Assembly: GCA_003155915.1 (NCBI GenBank)
Contig: PMFA01000016.1
Coordinates: forward strand, 38,745-95,735
DNA from: Acidimicrobiaceae bacterium
Lineage (GTDB): Bacteria; Actinomycetota; Acidimicrobiia; Acidimicrobiales; RAAP-2
Length of the DNA stretch: 56,991 bases
Reading direction: 5' to 3'
Below, one piece after another: positions 8,815 through 17,496 of the stretch. The first letter of the stretch is position 1; each line of letters begins with the position of its first letter. The notes under the pieces are model-generated. The model had not been told where the DNA came from. It ran no database searches and saw only the letters and a program-made list of their open reading frames with translations. The position numbers were made by a program, and so were the translations under genes.

Positions 8815-9330
8815 GTGGCCAAGAAGAAACAGACCCCCAAGACCGTCAAGGAACTACGGATCGGCGTCGTCGACACGATGTTCGCGCGTTTTGACATGGG
8901 CGCGTCGGCGCGCGCCGAACTCGAGAGTTGCTCGGGCTTCGGCGAGTCCTTCACCGTCATCTCGCGCACCGTGCCGGGCTTCAAAGACTTGGCCGTCGCG
9001 GCGATGAACATGATTCAAAAGGACGGTTGCTCTATCGTCGTCGCCCTCGGCATGCCCGGATCGGCGCCGATCGACAAGCAGTGTGCCCACGAGGCATCCC
9101 AGGGCATCATGCAGGCCCAACTGATGACCGCGACGCCGATCCTCGAGGTCTTCGTGCACGAAGACGAGTCCGACGATCCCCAAGTCCTCGCCAAGGTTTT
9201 CGACGACCGCTCACGCAAGCACGCGCGCAACGCGTACTGGATGCTGTTCGACCCCGACCAGTTGAGCCGTCGAGCGGGTCAGGGTGTTCGCCAGGGTTTC
9301 GGTGACGCGGGACCACTCACCAGCGCCTAG
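8815..9330 (+). CDS. ribC: Riboflavin synthase, archaeal RibC type
   Basis: A 171-residue protein that matches the archaeal riboflavin synthase family, which is related to lumazine synthase and not to the usual bacterial two-domain riboflavin synthase. It would convert two 6,7-dimethyl-8-ribityllumazine into riboflavin plus the pyrimidinedione. Matching blocks along the whole length are GVVDTMFARFDMGA (17-30), RTVPGFKDLAVAA, GCSIVVALGMPG, CAHEASQGIMQAQLMT, EVFVHEDE, and the C-terminal GQGVRQGFGDAGPL. GTG at 8815 follows CGGAG by 7 bases. No other rib gene is nearby. It is read divergently from the acyl-CoA dehydrogenase. Confidence 0.88.
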   Translation: MAKKKQTPKTVKELRIGVVDTMFARFDMGASARAELESCSGFGESFTVISRTVPGFKDLAVAAMNMIQKDGCSIVVALGMPGSAPIDKQCAHEASQGIMQAQLMTATPILEVFVHEDESDDPQVLAKVFDDRSRKHARNAYWMLFDPDQLSRRAGQGVRQGFGDAGPLTSA

Positions 9331-9395
9331 GTCGTCGAATCGGCTCGGCCTTGGTTATGCTCCACTTACCTTGCAGTAACCAACAGGAGGAACCC

Positions 9396-10604
9396 ATGCC
9401 CGAAGCCGTCATTGTCGCCACCGGACGTACCCCCATCGGGCGCGCGTTCAAAGGCTCGCTGGTCGACATGCGACCCGACGACCTCACCGCCCTCGTCGTT
9501 CGAACGGTGTTGGCCACGCTGCCCGAACTCGACCCCCAGAGCGTCGAGGACCTCATGGTGGGCTGCGGACAGCCGGCCGGCGAGTCGGGATTCAACGTCG
9601 CACGCGTCGCCGCACTGCTCGCGGGCCTGCCCAATGTGCCCGGCGTGACGGTGAATCGTTACTGCTCGTCGTCACTGCAGACCATTCGCATGGCCGCGCA
9701 CGCGATTCGCGCCGGCGAGGGTGACGTCTTCGTCGCCGCTGGCGTCGAGACCGTGTCGCGCTTCGCGAGCGGCGCCTCGGACAGCGGCAAGGCCACCAAT
9801 GAACTCTTCTCCGACGCCATGGAACGAACGGCGAAGCGCTCCGAACGCGCCGACGAGCCGTGGTCGGCGCAGCCCGGACTTCCCGATATCTACATCGCCA
9901 TGGGTCAGACCGCCGAGAACGTCGCGGAGTACGAGAAGGTCAGCCGCCTCGAGATGGACGAGTTCGCCGTTCGAAGCCAAGAGCTCGCCGTGGCCCACCA
10001 GGAGAACGGCTTCTTCGAACGAGAGATCATCCCCGTCACCTTGCCCGACGGCACCGTCGTCACCAAGGACGACGGACCGCGCGCCGGCACGACCTTGGAG
10101 CGCCTCGCGACGTTGCAGCCCGTCTTTCGCGAGGGCGGTTCCATCACCGCGGGCAACGCCTGTCCCTTGAACGACGGCGCCGCGGCGGTCGTGGTGATGA
10201 GCGACACGCGCGCCAAAGAGCTCGGGATCAAGCCCCTCGCGCGCATTGTCTCGAGCGGCGTCAGCGGTCTCAACCCCGAAATAATGGGTCTGGGCCCGAT
10301 CGAGGCCTGTCGTCAAGCACTCAAGCGCGCCAACATGACCATCGACGACATCGACCTCGTCGAGATCAATGAAGCGTTCGCCGCGCAGGTGATCCCGAGC
10401 GCCGAGCACCTCGGCATCACGCTCGACAAGCTCAACATCCGTGGGGGCGCCATCGCGCTCGGTCACCCCTTTGGCATGACCGGCGCTCGCATCATGACCA
10501 CGTTGTTGAATTCGCTGGAAGACGCCGGAGCACGGTTCGGCCTGGAGTCGATGTGCGTCGGCGGCGGTCAGGGAATGGCCATGATCGTCGAGCGGCTGGA
10601 CTGA
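9396..10604 (+). CDS. Acetyl-CoA acetyltransferase (thiolase)
   Basis: A 402-residue thiolase, joining two acyl-CoA units or cleaving 3-ketoacyl-CoA. Active-site residues are all visible: nucleophile Cys90 in NRYCSSSLQT, His357 in GGAIALGHPFGMTGAR, and Cys387 in MCVGGGQGMAM. EINEAFAAQVIP, the NEAF motif, is also present. Start ATG 9396 is set by AGGAGG at 9385-9390, five bases upstream; an in-frame upstream ATG at 9351 has no such site. Length is normal for the family. With the acyl-CoA dehydrogenase at 7403-8713 it suggests fatty-acid or ketone-body type CoA metabolism; direction of catalysis cannot be told. Confidence 0.92.
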   Translation: MPEAVIVATGRTPIGRAFKGSLVDMRPDDLTALVVRTVLATLPELDPQSVEDLMVGCGQPAGESGFNVARVAALLAGLPNVPGVTVNRYCSSSLQTIRMAAHAIRAGEGDVFVAAGVETVSRFASGASDSGKATNELFSDAMERTAKRSERADEPWSAQPGLPDIYIAMGQTAENVAEYEKVSRLEMDEFAVRSQELAVAHQENGFFEREIIPVTLPDGTVVTKDDGPRAGTTLERLATLQPVFREGGSITAGNACPLNDGAAAVVVMSDTRAKELGIKPLARIVSSGVSGLNPEIMGLGPIEACRQALKRANMTIDDIDLVEINEAFAAQVIPSAEHLGITLDKLNIRGGAIALGHPFGMTGARIMTTLLNSLEDAGARFGLESMCVGGGQGMAMIVERLD

Positions 10605-10634
10605 GAACGGATCTATGCGGAAGGAGACACCGAG

Positions 10635-10847
10635 ATGATTTTTCTCTACATCGCCCTTGGCGTTGTCGCGTGCGCGGGCGTCGGGAAGATCGTCACGCGA
10701 TCAAGCGATCGCAACTACAAGCGCTGGGGACAAGCCAGCGGAGGTGACCGACGTCTTGTAAAGCCGCTGCCCTTCGTCGTCGATCCCGTCGAGAATCCAC
10801 GCAATGTGGATGACGGCACTGAATTCGGTTACAAGGAGTTCGACTGA
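10635..10847 (+). CDS. Small single-TM hypothetical protein
   Basis: A 70-residue protein not recognised. Residues 1-20 are hydrophobic (FLYIALGVVACAGVG), a likely signal anchor, followed by a basic segment and an acidic C-terminal tail (VDDGTEFGYKEFD). AAGGAG at 10620-10625 lies 9 bases before the ATG, supporting a real gene. It follows the thiolase after 30 bases and may be translated from the same message. No conserved motif is seen. Confidence 0.55.
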   Translation: MIFLYIALGVVACAGVGKIVTRSSDRNYKRWGQASGGDRRLVKPLPFVVDPVENPRNVDDGTEFGYKEFD

Positions 10848-10951
10848 CGTCAGAGTTGTACCGGACACTCGCTCGGGTAGGACCACGACGATTATCCATT
10901 ATTTTCGACGACCAATCGATTGAAGCGTTGACGCGGTGACAGAATCGACGG

Positions 10952-11818
10952 ATGAAAGTCGAATTGATCGAATCGGTTGATGAATTCATCGCGGCAACGA
11001 AGCTGTTCCGCGCGGTCGACCCCCTGCGTACGAACGTCATCGGCAGCGTGTCGCTGGCGGTCTCGGAGGGCGACAGGTCCTACGACGACTACCGCTGGTG
11101 GGTAGTGCGCGACGATGACAGTCAAGTTGTGGGTATCGCCATGCGCACGAGTCCCTTCAATATGAACATCGCCCCCATGGCGAAAGACGCTGCGCGGGCG
11201 CTGGGGCGCAGCGTCGGTCACTACGACGACGCCGTCCCGGGAGTATCCGGTTCCCAGGACATCGTTGACGCTCTGATTGAGGGATACGTCGCGTCGAAGA
11301 GCCCCGGGTCCAGGCGCGTCGTGTCAGTGCAACGTCGCGACCTCCTCTATGAGTTGGAAGAGTTGATGACCCCCGACGTCGAGGGTTTCGCACGACCCGC
11401 GCGCGGCGATGAAGTTGATCTGCTCGCGCGGATGTTGAGTGAGTTCATGCGAGAAGTTGAACTCACGCCGATTTCGTACGCCGAGGCCCGCGAGGCGGCA
11501 TCACGCCAGATAGAGAACCTGGCGCTCTACTGCTGGGAGGTGAATGAGAAGATCACCGCGATCGCCGGCCACGCACCCGTCGTCAACACCGACTCGGACG
11601 CCATCGGGCGCGTCGGTCCGGTCTACACGCCGCCGGAGTTTCGCCGCCACGGCTACGGGAGCGCCGTCACGGCGCACGTATCGCGACAACTCATCGAAAA
11701 AGGCGCGCGCGTCATGCTCTTCGCCGACGCCGCCAATCCGACGAGCAACGGTATCTACCAAGAGATCGGCTACCGACTGGTGGACGAACTCGTCGAGATG
11801 CACTTCGAAGGGTCGTGA
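10952..11818 (+). CDS. GNAT-family N-acetyltransferase, large form
   Basis: A 288-residue acetyltransferase. The C-terminal half carries the GNAT core: RVGPVYTPPEFRRHGYGSAVTAHVSRQLIEKG (about 210-240) includes the V-x-T-P-x-x-R-x-x-G-x-G acetyl-CoA loop, followed by MLFADAANPTSNGIYQEIGY, the typical N-x-x-S-x-x-I-Y-x-x-I-G-Y ending. The N-terminal half (WWVVRDDDSQVVGIAMRTSP) may be a degenerate first GNAT-like domain. The substrate is unknown. A CAGAAT box 6 bases before ATG 10952 fits the leaderless pattern weakly. Its stop converges on that of the Trm112-like gene with 31 bases between. Confidence 0.8.
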   Translation: MKVELIESVDEFIAATKLFRAVDPLRTNVIGSVSLAVSEGDRSYDDYRWWVVRDDDSQVVGIAMRTSPFNMNIAPMAKDAARALGRSVGHYDDAVPGVSGSQDIVDALIEGYVASKSPGSRRVVSVQRRDLLYELEELMTPDVEGFARPARGDEVDLLARMLSEFMREVELTPISYAEAREAASRQIENLALYCWEVNEKITAIAGHAPVVNTDSDAIGRVGPVYTPPEFRRHGYGSAVTAHVSRQLIEKGARVMLFADAANPTSNGIYQEIGYRLVDELVEMHFEGS

Positions 11819-11849
11819 CCCTTCAAAACCACAACGACGCGGTATCGCT

Positions 11850-12074
11850 CTACTTGCCGGTCTTGATGACGCTCGGGTCGCTCGTCCAGGCGTCGTGCTC
11901 GGCGTCGGTCGCGGGCTTGGTCTCGTCGGGTAGCAGGACGGCGATCGAGTCGCGCACTTCGTAGACCACGCGCTTTCGCGGGTTGTAGAGGACGTTCTCG
12001 CTCGGCACGTAGAGCAGCTCGCCGTGATCAACTGGGTCTTCGAGCAACGCCAGTAAGAAACTGTCGAGCGCCAT
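11850..12074 (-). CDS. Trm112-like small protein
   Basis: A 74-residue protein of the Trm112p/YcaR type: LLALLEDPVDHGELLYVPSENVLYNPRKRVVYEVRDSIAVLLPDE spans nearly the full domain (seen at residues 5-50). The cysteines that bind zinc in some relatives are absent, as in many bacterial members. In eukaryotes Trm112 activates methyltransferases; the bacterial role is unclear. It lies downstream of a GT-C-like membrane protein on the same strand, a common neighbourhood for these small proteins. ATG 12074 is preferred over the in-frame start at 12119 because GGGAAG precedes it. Confidence 0.78.
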   Translation of the reverse strand: MALDSFLLALLEDPVDHGELLYVPSENVLYNPRKRVVYEVRDSIAVLLPDETKPATDAEHDAWTSDPSVIKTGK

Positions 12075-12176
12075 GACTACTTCCCTTCCCCGTGGTGATT
12101 TCGAGAACGTGGTCGCCACCTGATTCGGTGACGAGCACTCTCGAGTCCCTAGAAACCGTACTCGCCCGTCGAAGCC

Positions 12177-14651
12177 TCAGATTGCGAGGTCGTCCAGGCT
12201 TGGCTGGCGACGCGCCCGCATCCGGCGTCGGACGTAGATGAAGAGCACCGCGACACCGGCCAGCGACGTCAGGTCCGTGATGATATTGCCGAGCGTGAGC
12301 ATCGGTGTGCTGCCGTAGTTCATCGAGACGTTCTTCGAGGTCGGGATCACGACCATCAGGTTCGGGCTCACGCGATACGGTCCCGTCGCGCCCGTGGCGT
12401 GCCAGCGCGGGAAGTACGAGATCTTAACCAACACCGGTACGCCGATCTGACTCACGTGGAATGAAATCGACTGCAGTCCGACATTGACGTCACTCACGGT
12501 GACCTTGGGCAGCGAGGTGTTCATGTCCATCGTGTTCACGCTCGTGGCGGTCGGCCAGTTCGAGGGGCCCGTCGTGGCCGCCACGGTCCCCCACAGTTTG
12601 GGATCGAGCCACCAGGTCGTGTTGGCTTGGAGCCATCCGACGCGGCTCGCCGTATTGGCCACGATGTTGGGCAGGCTCGAGAGCCCCACGACCATCGGAC
12701 TCGAAGCGATCTTGTAGATGAACCACTGGTCCCCCGGCGACGGCCAGACCTTCGTCTTGGCGATCAACTTGAGTTCGGGATCGGCGTTCGCCTGCTTGAT
12801 GGTCGCCGGGGAGAACGCGACGTAGTAGCGCACGCCCAGCATCTGGAGGTGCTCGACGCCGAGGGCGACGTCGAGACCGCCGTAGGGCAGGCCGACCATC
12901 GGGTTACTCGGGGAGACGCTGAGCTCGGCCTGGTCGAGGAAGTGATACGGCGTCGTGGCCGAGGACTCGAAGAAGAGTCCCTCCATCGAGTCGATGCAGT
13001 TGTTCGTCCAGTACGGCATCAGCATCAGCGCCTCGGGCGTCCCGAAGCGGTTCTGGTCGGCGTTGTACTCCCACATCGCGCGACCGCAGCCGTACTTTTC
13101 ACCGACCTTGGCCATCGTGGTCATGAGGTCCTGGTACTCGGGCCACGCGGGCTTGGCCTGATAACCCGAGTAGTTCCACTGGGCCCAACTCGAGACCTGG
13201 TTGCCGGTCGTGTTGAGCGAGAGCGCCGACGCGACTGGCGGTATCAGTCCGGGCACCGTCGTCAACAGTCCGAGGATGAGGATCACGACGGTGGCCCGCA
13301 GACTGCGCCGTTGCCAGCGCGCGACGTCATCTTCTACTTCCACTTCCTCGTTCTCGTCCGGGAACGAGGACGCGACGAAGGTGTCGTCGTCACCGGTGAC
13401 GTGAGGCGCCGCAACCGGCACCGCGACGGCATCGGGGACGGTCGCCTCGTGGGCGAAGCTGAAGCGGCTCTCACCGATCTGGACCACGAAACGACCGATC
13501 TTGTTCGGCGCCCGCCGGGACCAGCGCAGGAGCACGTACCCGAAGAGCCAACCGGCGCTCAGGTGGATCGTGATGAACCAGAACGGCACGAGACGCTCGT
13601 TCCAGATCACGTTCTGCGGGTCGAACACGTAGGCGCCGATCGAGAGCACCGTCAGCGTCGTGAGGATCATGCCCAAGCGGTCGCGCACCCAGAAGGCCAC
13701 GATCAGAGCGATGATCGCGAGCACGATGACCCAGCGGTCACCGGCCGCGCCACCGGTCGACGTGAACCAGCCGAGTTGAGTAAAAATGTCGTGCAGCGTG
13801 TTCACGGGGTCATTCGTGTAGCCCATCGAGTTCGTGTACTTCTGGGTCGTGACGAATGACGTCAACCACCAGGCCGAGAGTCCTACCGAGATCAGCCCGG
13901 CCACGATGGCGAATCGCAGCGGCCGTGAGTAGTCGCCCCTCACGTCCTCATCATTGGGGTCGCCGATGCCGCGTCGCTGCAAGAGTTCGAAGATCACGAC
14001 GACGATGACGGCTTCGATGGTCCAGAACCAGGGCAAGATGTGCGCCGCGAGCGTGGCGCTGAGCGAGATCGCGGCCAGCCAGTAGCCCCGACCGGTGCGC
14101 ACGCCGCGCGCGAAGAGACCGATCGTCAAGAGACTCAGCGCGAGCGAGAGCGCGAACGCGTACTCCCCCGCCATCGAAGAAAAGAGGTTCCCGCCGTCGA
14201 TGGTGAACGAGGCGTCGAAGAGGAAGGGCAGCGTCGCCACCGCCAACGCCGCCGGTATCGGACGCGGGGCCTTGAAGAGCCGTCCCATCATGTAGGCGGT
14301 GACCGGCATAAGCACCGAACCGAGGATCGTCGCAAGCTTGAAGGCGATGGCGAAGCCGACGATGTAGCTGCCGAACCACGCGAGCAGGTCCGGCAAGACG
14401 AAGTAATAGGTGTAGGCGGGCATGCCCGCGAACCAGCCGGGGTCCCACGGCGTCAGGTTGAAGGGATTGCCGACCGACTTCAGGTACGCCGGCACCGCTA
14501 AGTGCGAACCGGTGTCCCCGCCGGTGATGAGCGTATTGGAGAAGATCAGTGACGGGTGCAACTCCCACATCGTGACGAAGATGACCGCGATTATGACCAG
14601 CGCGTCGAGTCGAGCGCCCGGAGTGTCGTGGCGTCGGATCCAGTCGCGCAT
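12177..14651 (-). CDS. Large membrane protein, GT-C-like (PTPS-related family)
   Basis: An 824-residue integral membrane protein with about ten or more hydrophobic segments in residues 15-410, a cytoplasmic acidic loop (ENEEVEVEDD, about 430-440), a further TM (about 447-465), a large extracytoplasmic domain and a last TM near residue 790. The N-terminal GGDTGSHLAVPAYLK with PGWFAGMPAYTYYF resembles the 6-pyruvoyl-tetrahydropterin-synthase-related membrane family, which looks like GT-C lipid-linked sugar transferases; the acidic residue in GGDTGSH would be the candidate catalytic Asp. Activity is inferred only. The ATG shares its A with the TGA of the CPBP protease gene (TGATG), so the two are translationally coupled. 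Confidence 0.78.
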   Translation of the reverse strand: MRDWIRRHDTPGARLDALVIIAVIFVTMWELHPSLIFSNTLITGGDTGSHLAVPAYLKSVGNPFNLTPWDPGWFAGMPAYTYYFVLPDLLAWFGSYIVGFAIAFKLATILGSVLMPVTAYMMGRLFKAPRPIPAALAVATLPFLFDASFTIDGGNLFSSMAGEYAFALSLALSLLTIGLFARGVRTGRGYWLAAISLSATLAAHILPWFWTIEAVIVVVIFELLQRRGIGDPNDEDVRGDYSRPLRFAIVAGLISVGLSAWWLTSFVTTQKYTNSMGYTNDPVNTLHDIFTQLGWFTSTGGAAGDRWVIVLAIIALIVAFWVRDRLGMILTTLTVLSIGAYVFDPQNVIWNERLVPFWFITIHLSAGWLFGYVLLRWSRRAPNKIGRFVVQIGESRFSFAHEATVPDAVAVPVAAPHVTGDDDTFVASSFPDENEEVEVEDDVARWQRRSLRATVVILILGLLTTVPGLIPPVASALSLNTTGNQVSSWAQWNYSGYQAKPAWPEYQDLMTTMAKVGEKYGCGRAMWEYNADQNRFGTPEALMLMPYWTNNCIDSMEGLFFESSATTPYHFLDQAELSVSPSNPMVGLPYGGLDVALGVEHLQMLGVRYYVAFSPATIKQANADPELKLIAKTKVWPSPGDQWFIYKIASSPMVVGLSSLPNIVANTASRVGWLQANTTWWLDPKLWGTVAATTGPSNWPTATSVNTMDMNTSLPKVTVSDVNVGLQSISFHVSQIGVPVLVKISYFPRWHATGATGPYRVSPNLMVVIPTSKNVSMNYGSTPMLTLGNIITDLTSLAGVAVLFIYVRRRMRARRQPSLDDLAI

Positions 14652-15400
14652 CAATGAACCGATCGCTGGTGGATGAGCACGGCGATGGCGACACCGTTAA
14701 AGGACACGTGCGTCACGATGCTCGGCACCAGACGCCTCGTTCGCCACACGAGCGTCGCCAACACGACACCCAGGAAGAACAGGCCCGCGAACTGCAACGG
14801 CTCACCGTGGGCGAGGGCGAAGAGGACCGCGCTGAGTACGACACCCAGCACGACGCTCGCGCGAGAACCGCCCCTTCGGCCGCCTTCACTCAACGCTCGA
14901 AAGAGCACGCCGCGAAAGAGCCATTCCTCCATTATGGGTGCCAAGAACGTGGTCATGATGATCAGGAGGACGAAACTCGCGCCAACGACCGAGCCGAACA
15001 GATGGTTCACCGGGCGATTCAGGTGGTGCACGTGAAAGGGAATGTAGGCGGCGTCGACGATGAACTGACAGGCGACGCCGACCGCCATGTAGATGAGGTC
15101 ACTCGGGCGTACCTGCCACTGGTGAGGGAGCGAGCGCAGGTTGCCGTAAGCGTAGGCGTAGTAGATCGCCCCGGCGAAGCCCGTCCACAGCCCGAGCAGT
15201 CCGAGCACGTTCGCCCACCAGGGAGGTGAACCGGCGTTGGCGAGTGCACTGAGCCCGCCCGGGTAGTGAGCCAGCGACACGCCGACGAGCTGGAAAAGTG
15301 ATCCGAGAATCTGCCCGGCGAGGAAACCGACGAAGGCCGCCACCACGATGGCCCACACTCGCGGACGTTCGACTGTTTCGGCGTCGATCAAAGAATCCAC
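14651..15400 (-). CDS. CPBP-family intramembrane metalloprotease
   Basis: A 249-residue membrane protein of the CPBP/CAAX-protease (Abi) family. The three motifs are in place: EEWLFRG (glutamate pair and Arg, about residue 160), FALAHG (His of motif 2) and HVSFNG (His and Asn of motif 3), lying in or next to membrane helices. These are predicted glutamate-dependent intramembrane proteases; target unknown. Start GTG 15400 is preferred to TTG 15406 because a TAGGGT box lies 8 bases before it and no ribosome binding site exists. It is coupled to the following GT-C-like gene and read divergently from ftsH. Confidence 0.85.
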   Translation of the reverse strand: MDSLIDAETVERPRVWAIVVAAFVGFLAGQILGSLFQLVGVSLAHYPGGLSALANAGSPPWWANVLGLLGLWTGFAGAIYYAYAYGNLRSLPHQWQVRPSDLIYMAVGVACQFIVDAAYIPFHVHHLNRPVNHLFGSVVGASFVLLIIMTTFLAPIMEEWLFRGVLFRALSEGGRRGGSRASVVLGVVLSAVLFALAHGEPLQFAGLFFLGVVLATLVWRTRRLVPSIVTHVSFNGVAIAVLIHQRSVH

Positions 15401-15408
15401 AAACAATT

Positions 15409-15414
15409 ACCCTA
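15409..15414 (-). promoter_or_regulatory. Putative -10 box, leaderless start of CPBP protease
   Basis: TAGGGT on the minus strand 8 bases before GTG 15400, in the 77-base divergent region shared with ftsH. Confidence 0.4.
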
Positions 15415-15465
15415 ACAAGCGGTCAGTTTTCCACAGGTGCAAGACGATACGTCGCAGTTCACCTC

Positions 15466-15471
15466 TAGTCT
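15466..15471 (+). promoter_or_regulatory. Putative -10 box, leaderless start of ftsH
   Basis: TAGTCT on the plus strand 6 bases before the ftsH GTG at 15478; no Shine-Dalgarno is visible. Confidence 0.4.
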
Positions 15472-15477
15472 GGTCTG

Positions 15478-17496
15478 GTGAGTAACGCACCCGAGGAACC
15501 GTCCGGCTACAAGAAGTACGTACCGGGAGGCGACAAGCCCATGGCGCCCGACGCCCGACGACGACTCTTGATGATTGGCTGTATCGCGTTCGTGTTCGCC
15601 ATCTTCATCATTCCCCCGCTCTTCGCCCACAAGAACGTCAAGACGCTCTCGTATTCGAGACTGTTGAAGGACGCGGCCCACCAGAAGGTGGACACGGCGG
15701 TCATCAACTCGTCCTCGGGCGTGATCACCGGCCAACTGACCAACGGCACGAACTACACGACCAACGGCCCGACCACCGTCATCAACAGCGACGTGACGAA
15801 GCTTCGAACCACCGACAACGTGGCGGTGACCTTCTCCAATCCGTCAAATATCTTGGCCGCGTTGCTGCCGTATCTGATCTTGGCGGCCATCTTCATCGGC
15901 TTCATGGTCTTCCTCTCACGCCAAGCGCGAAATCAGATGACCGGCATGATGTCGGTCGGTCGTTCCAAAGCGAAACAGTTCAACCAGGATCGTCCGAAGA
16001 CGACCTTCGCGGACGTCGCCGGATACTTCGGCGTCAAGCAAGAGATCAGTGAGATCGTCGAATTCTTGAAGACCCCCGGTCGCTACAAAGAGATCGGCGC
16101 GTTGATCCCGAAGGGCATCTTGCTCGTCGGACCTCCGGGCACCGGAAAGACGATGCTCGCGCGCGCCGTGGCGGGCGAAGCGGGCGTGCCGTTCTTCTCG
16201 GTCTCCGGTTCTGACTTCATGGAGATGTTCGTCGGCGTGGGCGCCAGTCGAGTGCGCGACCTGTTCGCCACGGCGCGCAAGCAGGCGCCGGCCATCGTCT
16301 TCATCGACGAGATCGACTCCATCGGACGTAAGCGCGGCGCCGGACTCGGCGGCGGCCACGACGAGCGCGAACAGACGCTCAATCAGATGCTCAACGAGAT
16401 GGACGGCTTCGACCCCTCCGAGGGCGTCGTCGTCATCGCCGCCACCAACCGTCCCGACGTCTTGGACCCGGCACTCCTTCGTCCGGGCCGCTTCGACCGT
16501 CAGATCGTGGTGCCGCTGCCGGACCTAGAGGAACGCCTGCCGATCCTGGAGGTTCATTCGAAAAATAAACCGCTCGATCCCTCGGTCTCCTTGGAGATGG
16601 TGGCCCGGGGCACGCCCGGCATGAGCGGCGCGGACCTGGCAAATCTCGTGAACGAGTCGGCCCTGCACGCCGTTCGCCGACACTCCTCGACCATCGGCAT
16701 GGAGGACTTCGAATCGGCGCGCGACCGCGTGATGATGGGACAGCTACGCGACACCATGGTCCTGATGGACGACGAGCGCGAGCGCGTCGCCTATCACGAG
16801 AGCGGACACGCGCTGTTGGCCTACGTCCTCGACAAGACCGATCCCCTGCACAAGATCACGATCATCCCGCGCGGGATGGCCCTCGGCGTGACGATGACGT
16901 TGCCCGAAGAGGACCGCCACATCGTGGCGCGCCAGTACCTCGAGGACTCGCTCTGCATGCGCATGGGCGGTCGCGTGGCCGAGCTCCTCGTCTACGGCGA
17001 CCTGTCCACCGGCGCCGCCGACGACCTCCAGCGCAATACCGAACTGGCGATCCGCATGGTCCGTGAGTGGGGCATGTCCAAAGAGATCGGCCCGATGGCC
17101 TGGGGATCGAACAACCAGGTCTTCCTGGGCGAGGACCTCATGCACACCCGCGACTACTCGGATCACACCTCACAGGTGATCGACGACGAGGTGGAGCGAA
17201 TCCTTCGCGAGCAAGAGTCACGCGCCATCGAAGTATTGACCCTGCACCGCCGCGGCCTCGAGGCCCTCACGCGCGCACTGCTCGAGCACGAGACGATCGA
17301 CGGCGAGACCGCCGCACGATTGATCGACGAAGCCCACGGTGAACAGGTCCACCCCGAGGGCACGAAGACCGTCAGTTCACTCGCCGGTGTGGGCGCCGCG
17401 TCGGCGTCGAAGAAGAGTCCGACACCGACGCCGCCGGTCGCCCCGGTCACACCACCGCTGCCCGGTTGGCAGCCGCCGACCCTACCGGCCGTCTAA
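15478..17496 (+). CDS. ftsH: ATP-dependent zinc metalloprotease FtsH
   Basis: Membrane-bound AAA+ protease that unfolds and degrades membrane and cytosolic proteins. 672 residues. Two TM helices (about 30-50 and 125-146) flank a periplasmic domain. AAA part: Walker A GPPGTGKT (218-225), Walker B FIDEID (275-280), second region of homology with [20 protein letters not shown]. Protease part: zinc motif HESGH (440-444; most relatives have HEAGH) and the third-ligand region [13 protein letters not shown]. The Pro/Thr-rich C-tail is typical of actinobacterial FtsH. The last 15 bases overlap the convergent DUF5719 gene. GTG start with a TAGTCT box 6 bases upstream. Confidence 0.97.
   Translation: MSNAPEEPSGYKKYVPGGDKPMAPDARRRLLMIGCIAFVFAIFIIPPLFAHKNVKTLSYSRLLKDAAHQKVDTAVINSSSGVITGQLTNGTNYTTNGPTTVINSDVTKLRTTDNVAVTFSNPSNILAALLPYLILAAIFIGFMVFLSRQARNQMTGMMSVGRSKAKQFNQDRPKTTFADVAGYFGVKQEISEIVEFLKTPGRYKEIGALIPKGILLVGPPGTGKTMLARAVAGEAGVPFFSVSGSDFMEMFVGVGASRVRDLFATARKQAPAIVFIDEIDSIGRKRGAGLGGGHDEREQTLNQMLNEMDGFDPSEGVVVIAATNRPDVLDPALLRPGRFDRQIVVPLPDLEERLPILEVHSKNKPLDPSVSLEMVARGTPGMSGADLANLVNESALHAVRRHSSTIGMEDFESARDRVMMGQLRDTMVLMDDERERVAYHESGHALLAYVLDKTDPLHKITIIPRGMALGVTMTLPEEDRHIVARQYLEDSLCMRMGGRVAELLVYGDLSTGAADDLQRNTELAIRMVREWGMSKEIGPMAWGSNNQVFLGEDLMHTRDYSDHTSQVIDDEVERILREQESRAIEVLTLHRRGLEALTRALLEHETIDGETAARLIDEAHGEQVHPEGTKTVSSLAGVGAASASKKSPTPTPPVAPVTPPLPGWQPPTLPAV

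Noticed and set aside
12627-13859. Long plus-strand open frame opposite the GT-C-like gene
   Set aside because: Composition is charged and repetitive (Arg/His/Asp/Glu), as expected for the complement of a GC-rich gene; the opposite strand codes a clear membrane protein.
16795-16811. FtsH zinc motif HESGH as a defect
   Set aside because: HExxH allows any residues in the middle; Ser for Ala keeps both His and the Glu, so activity is expected.
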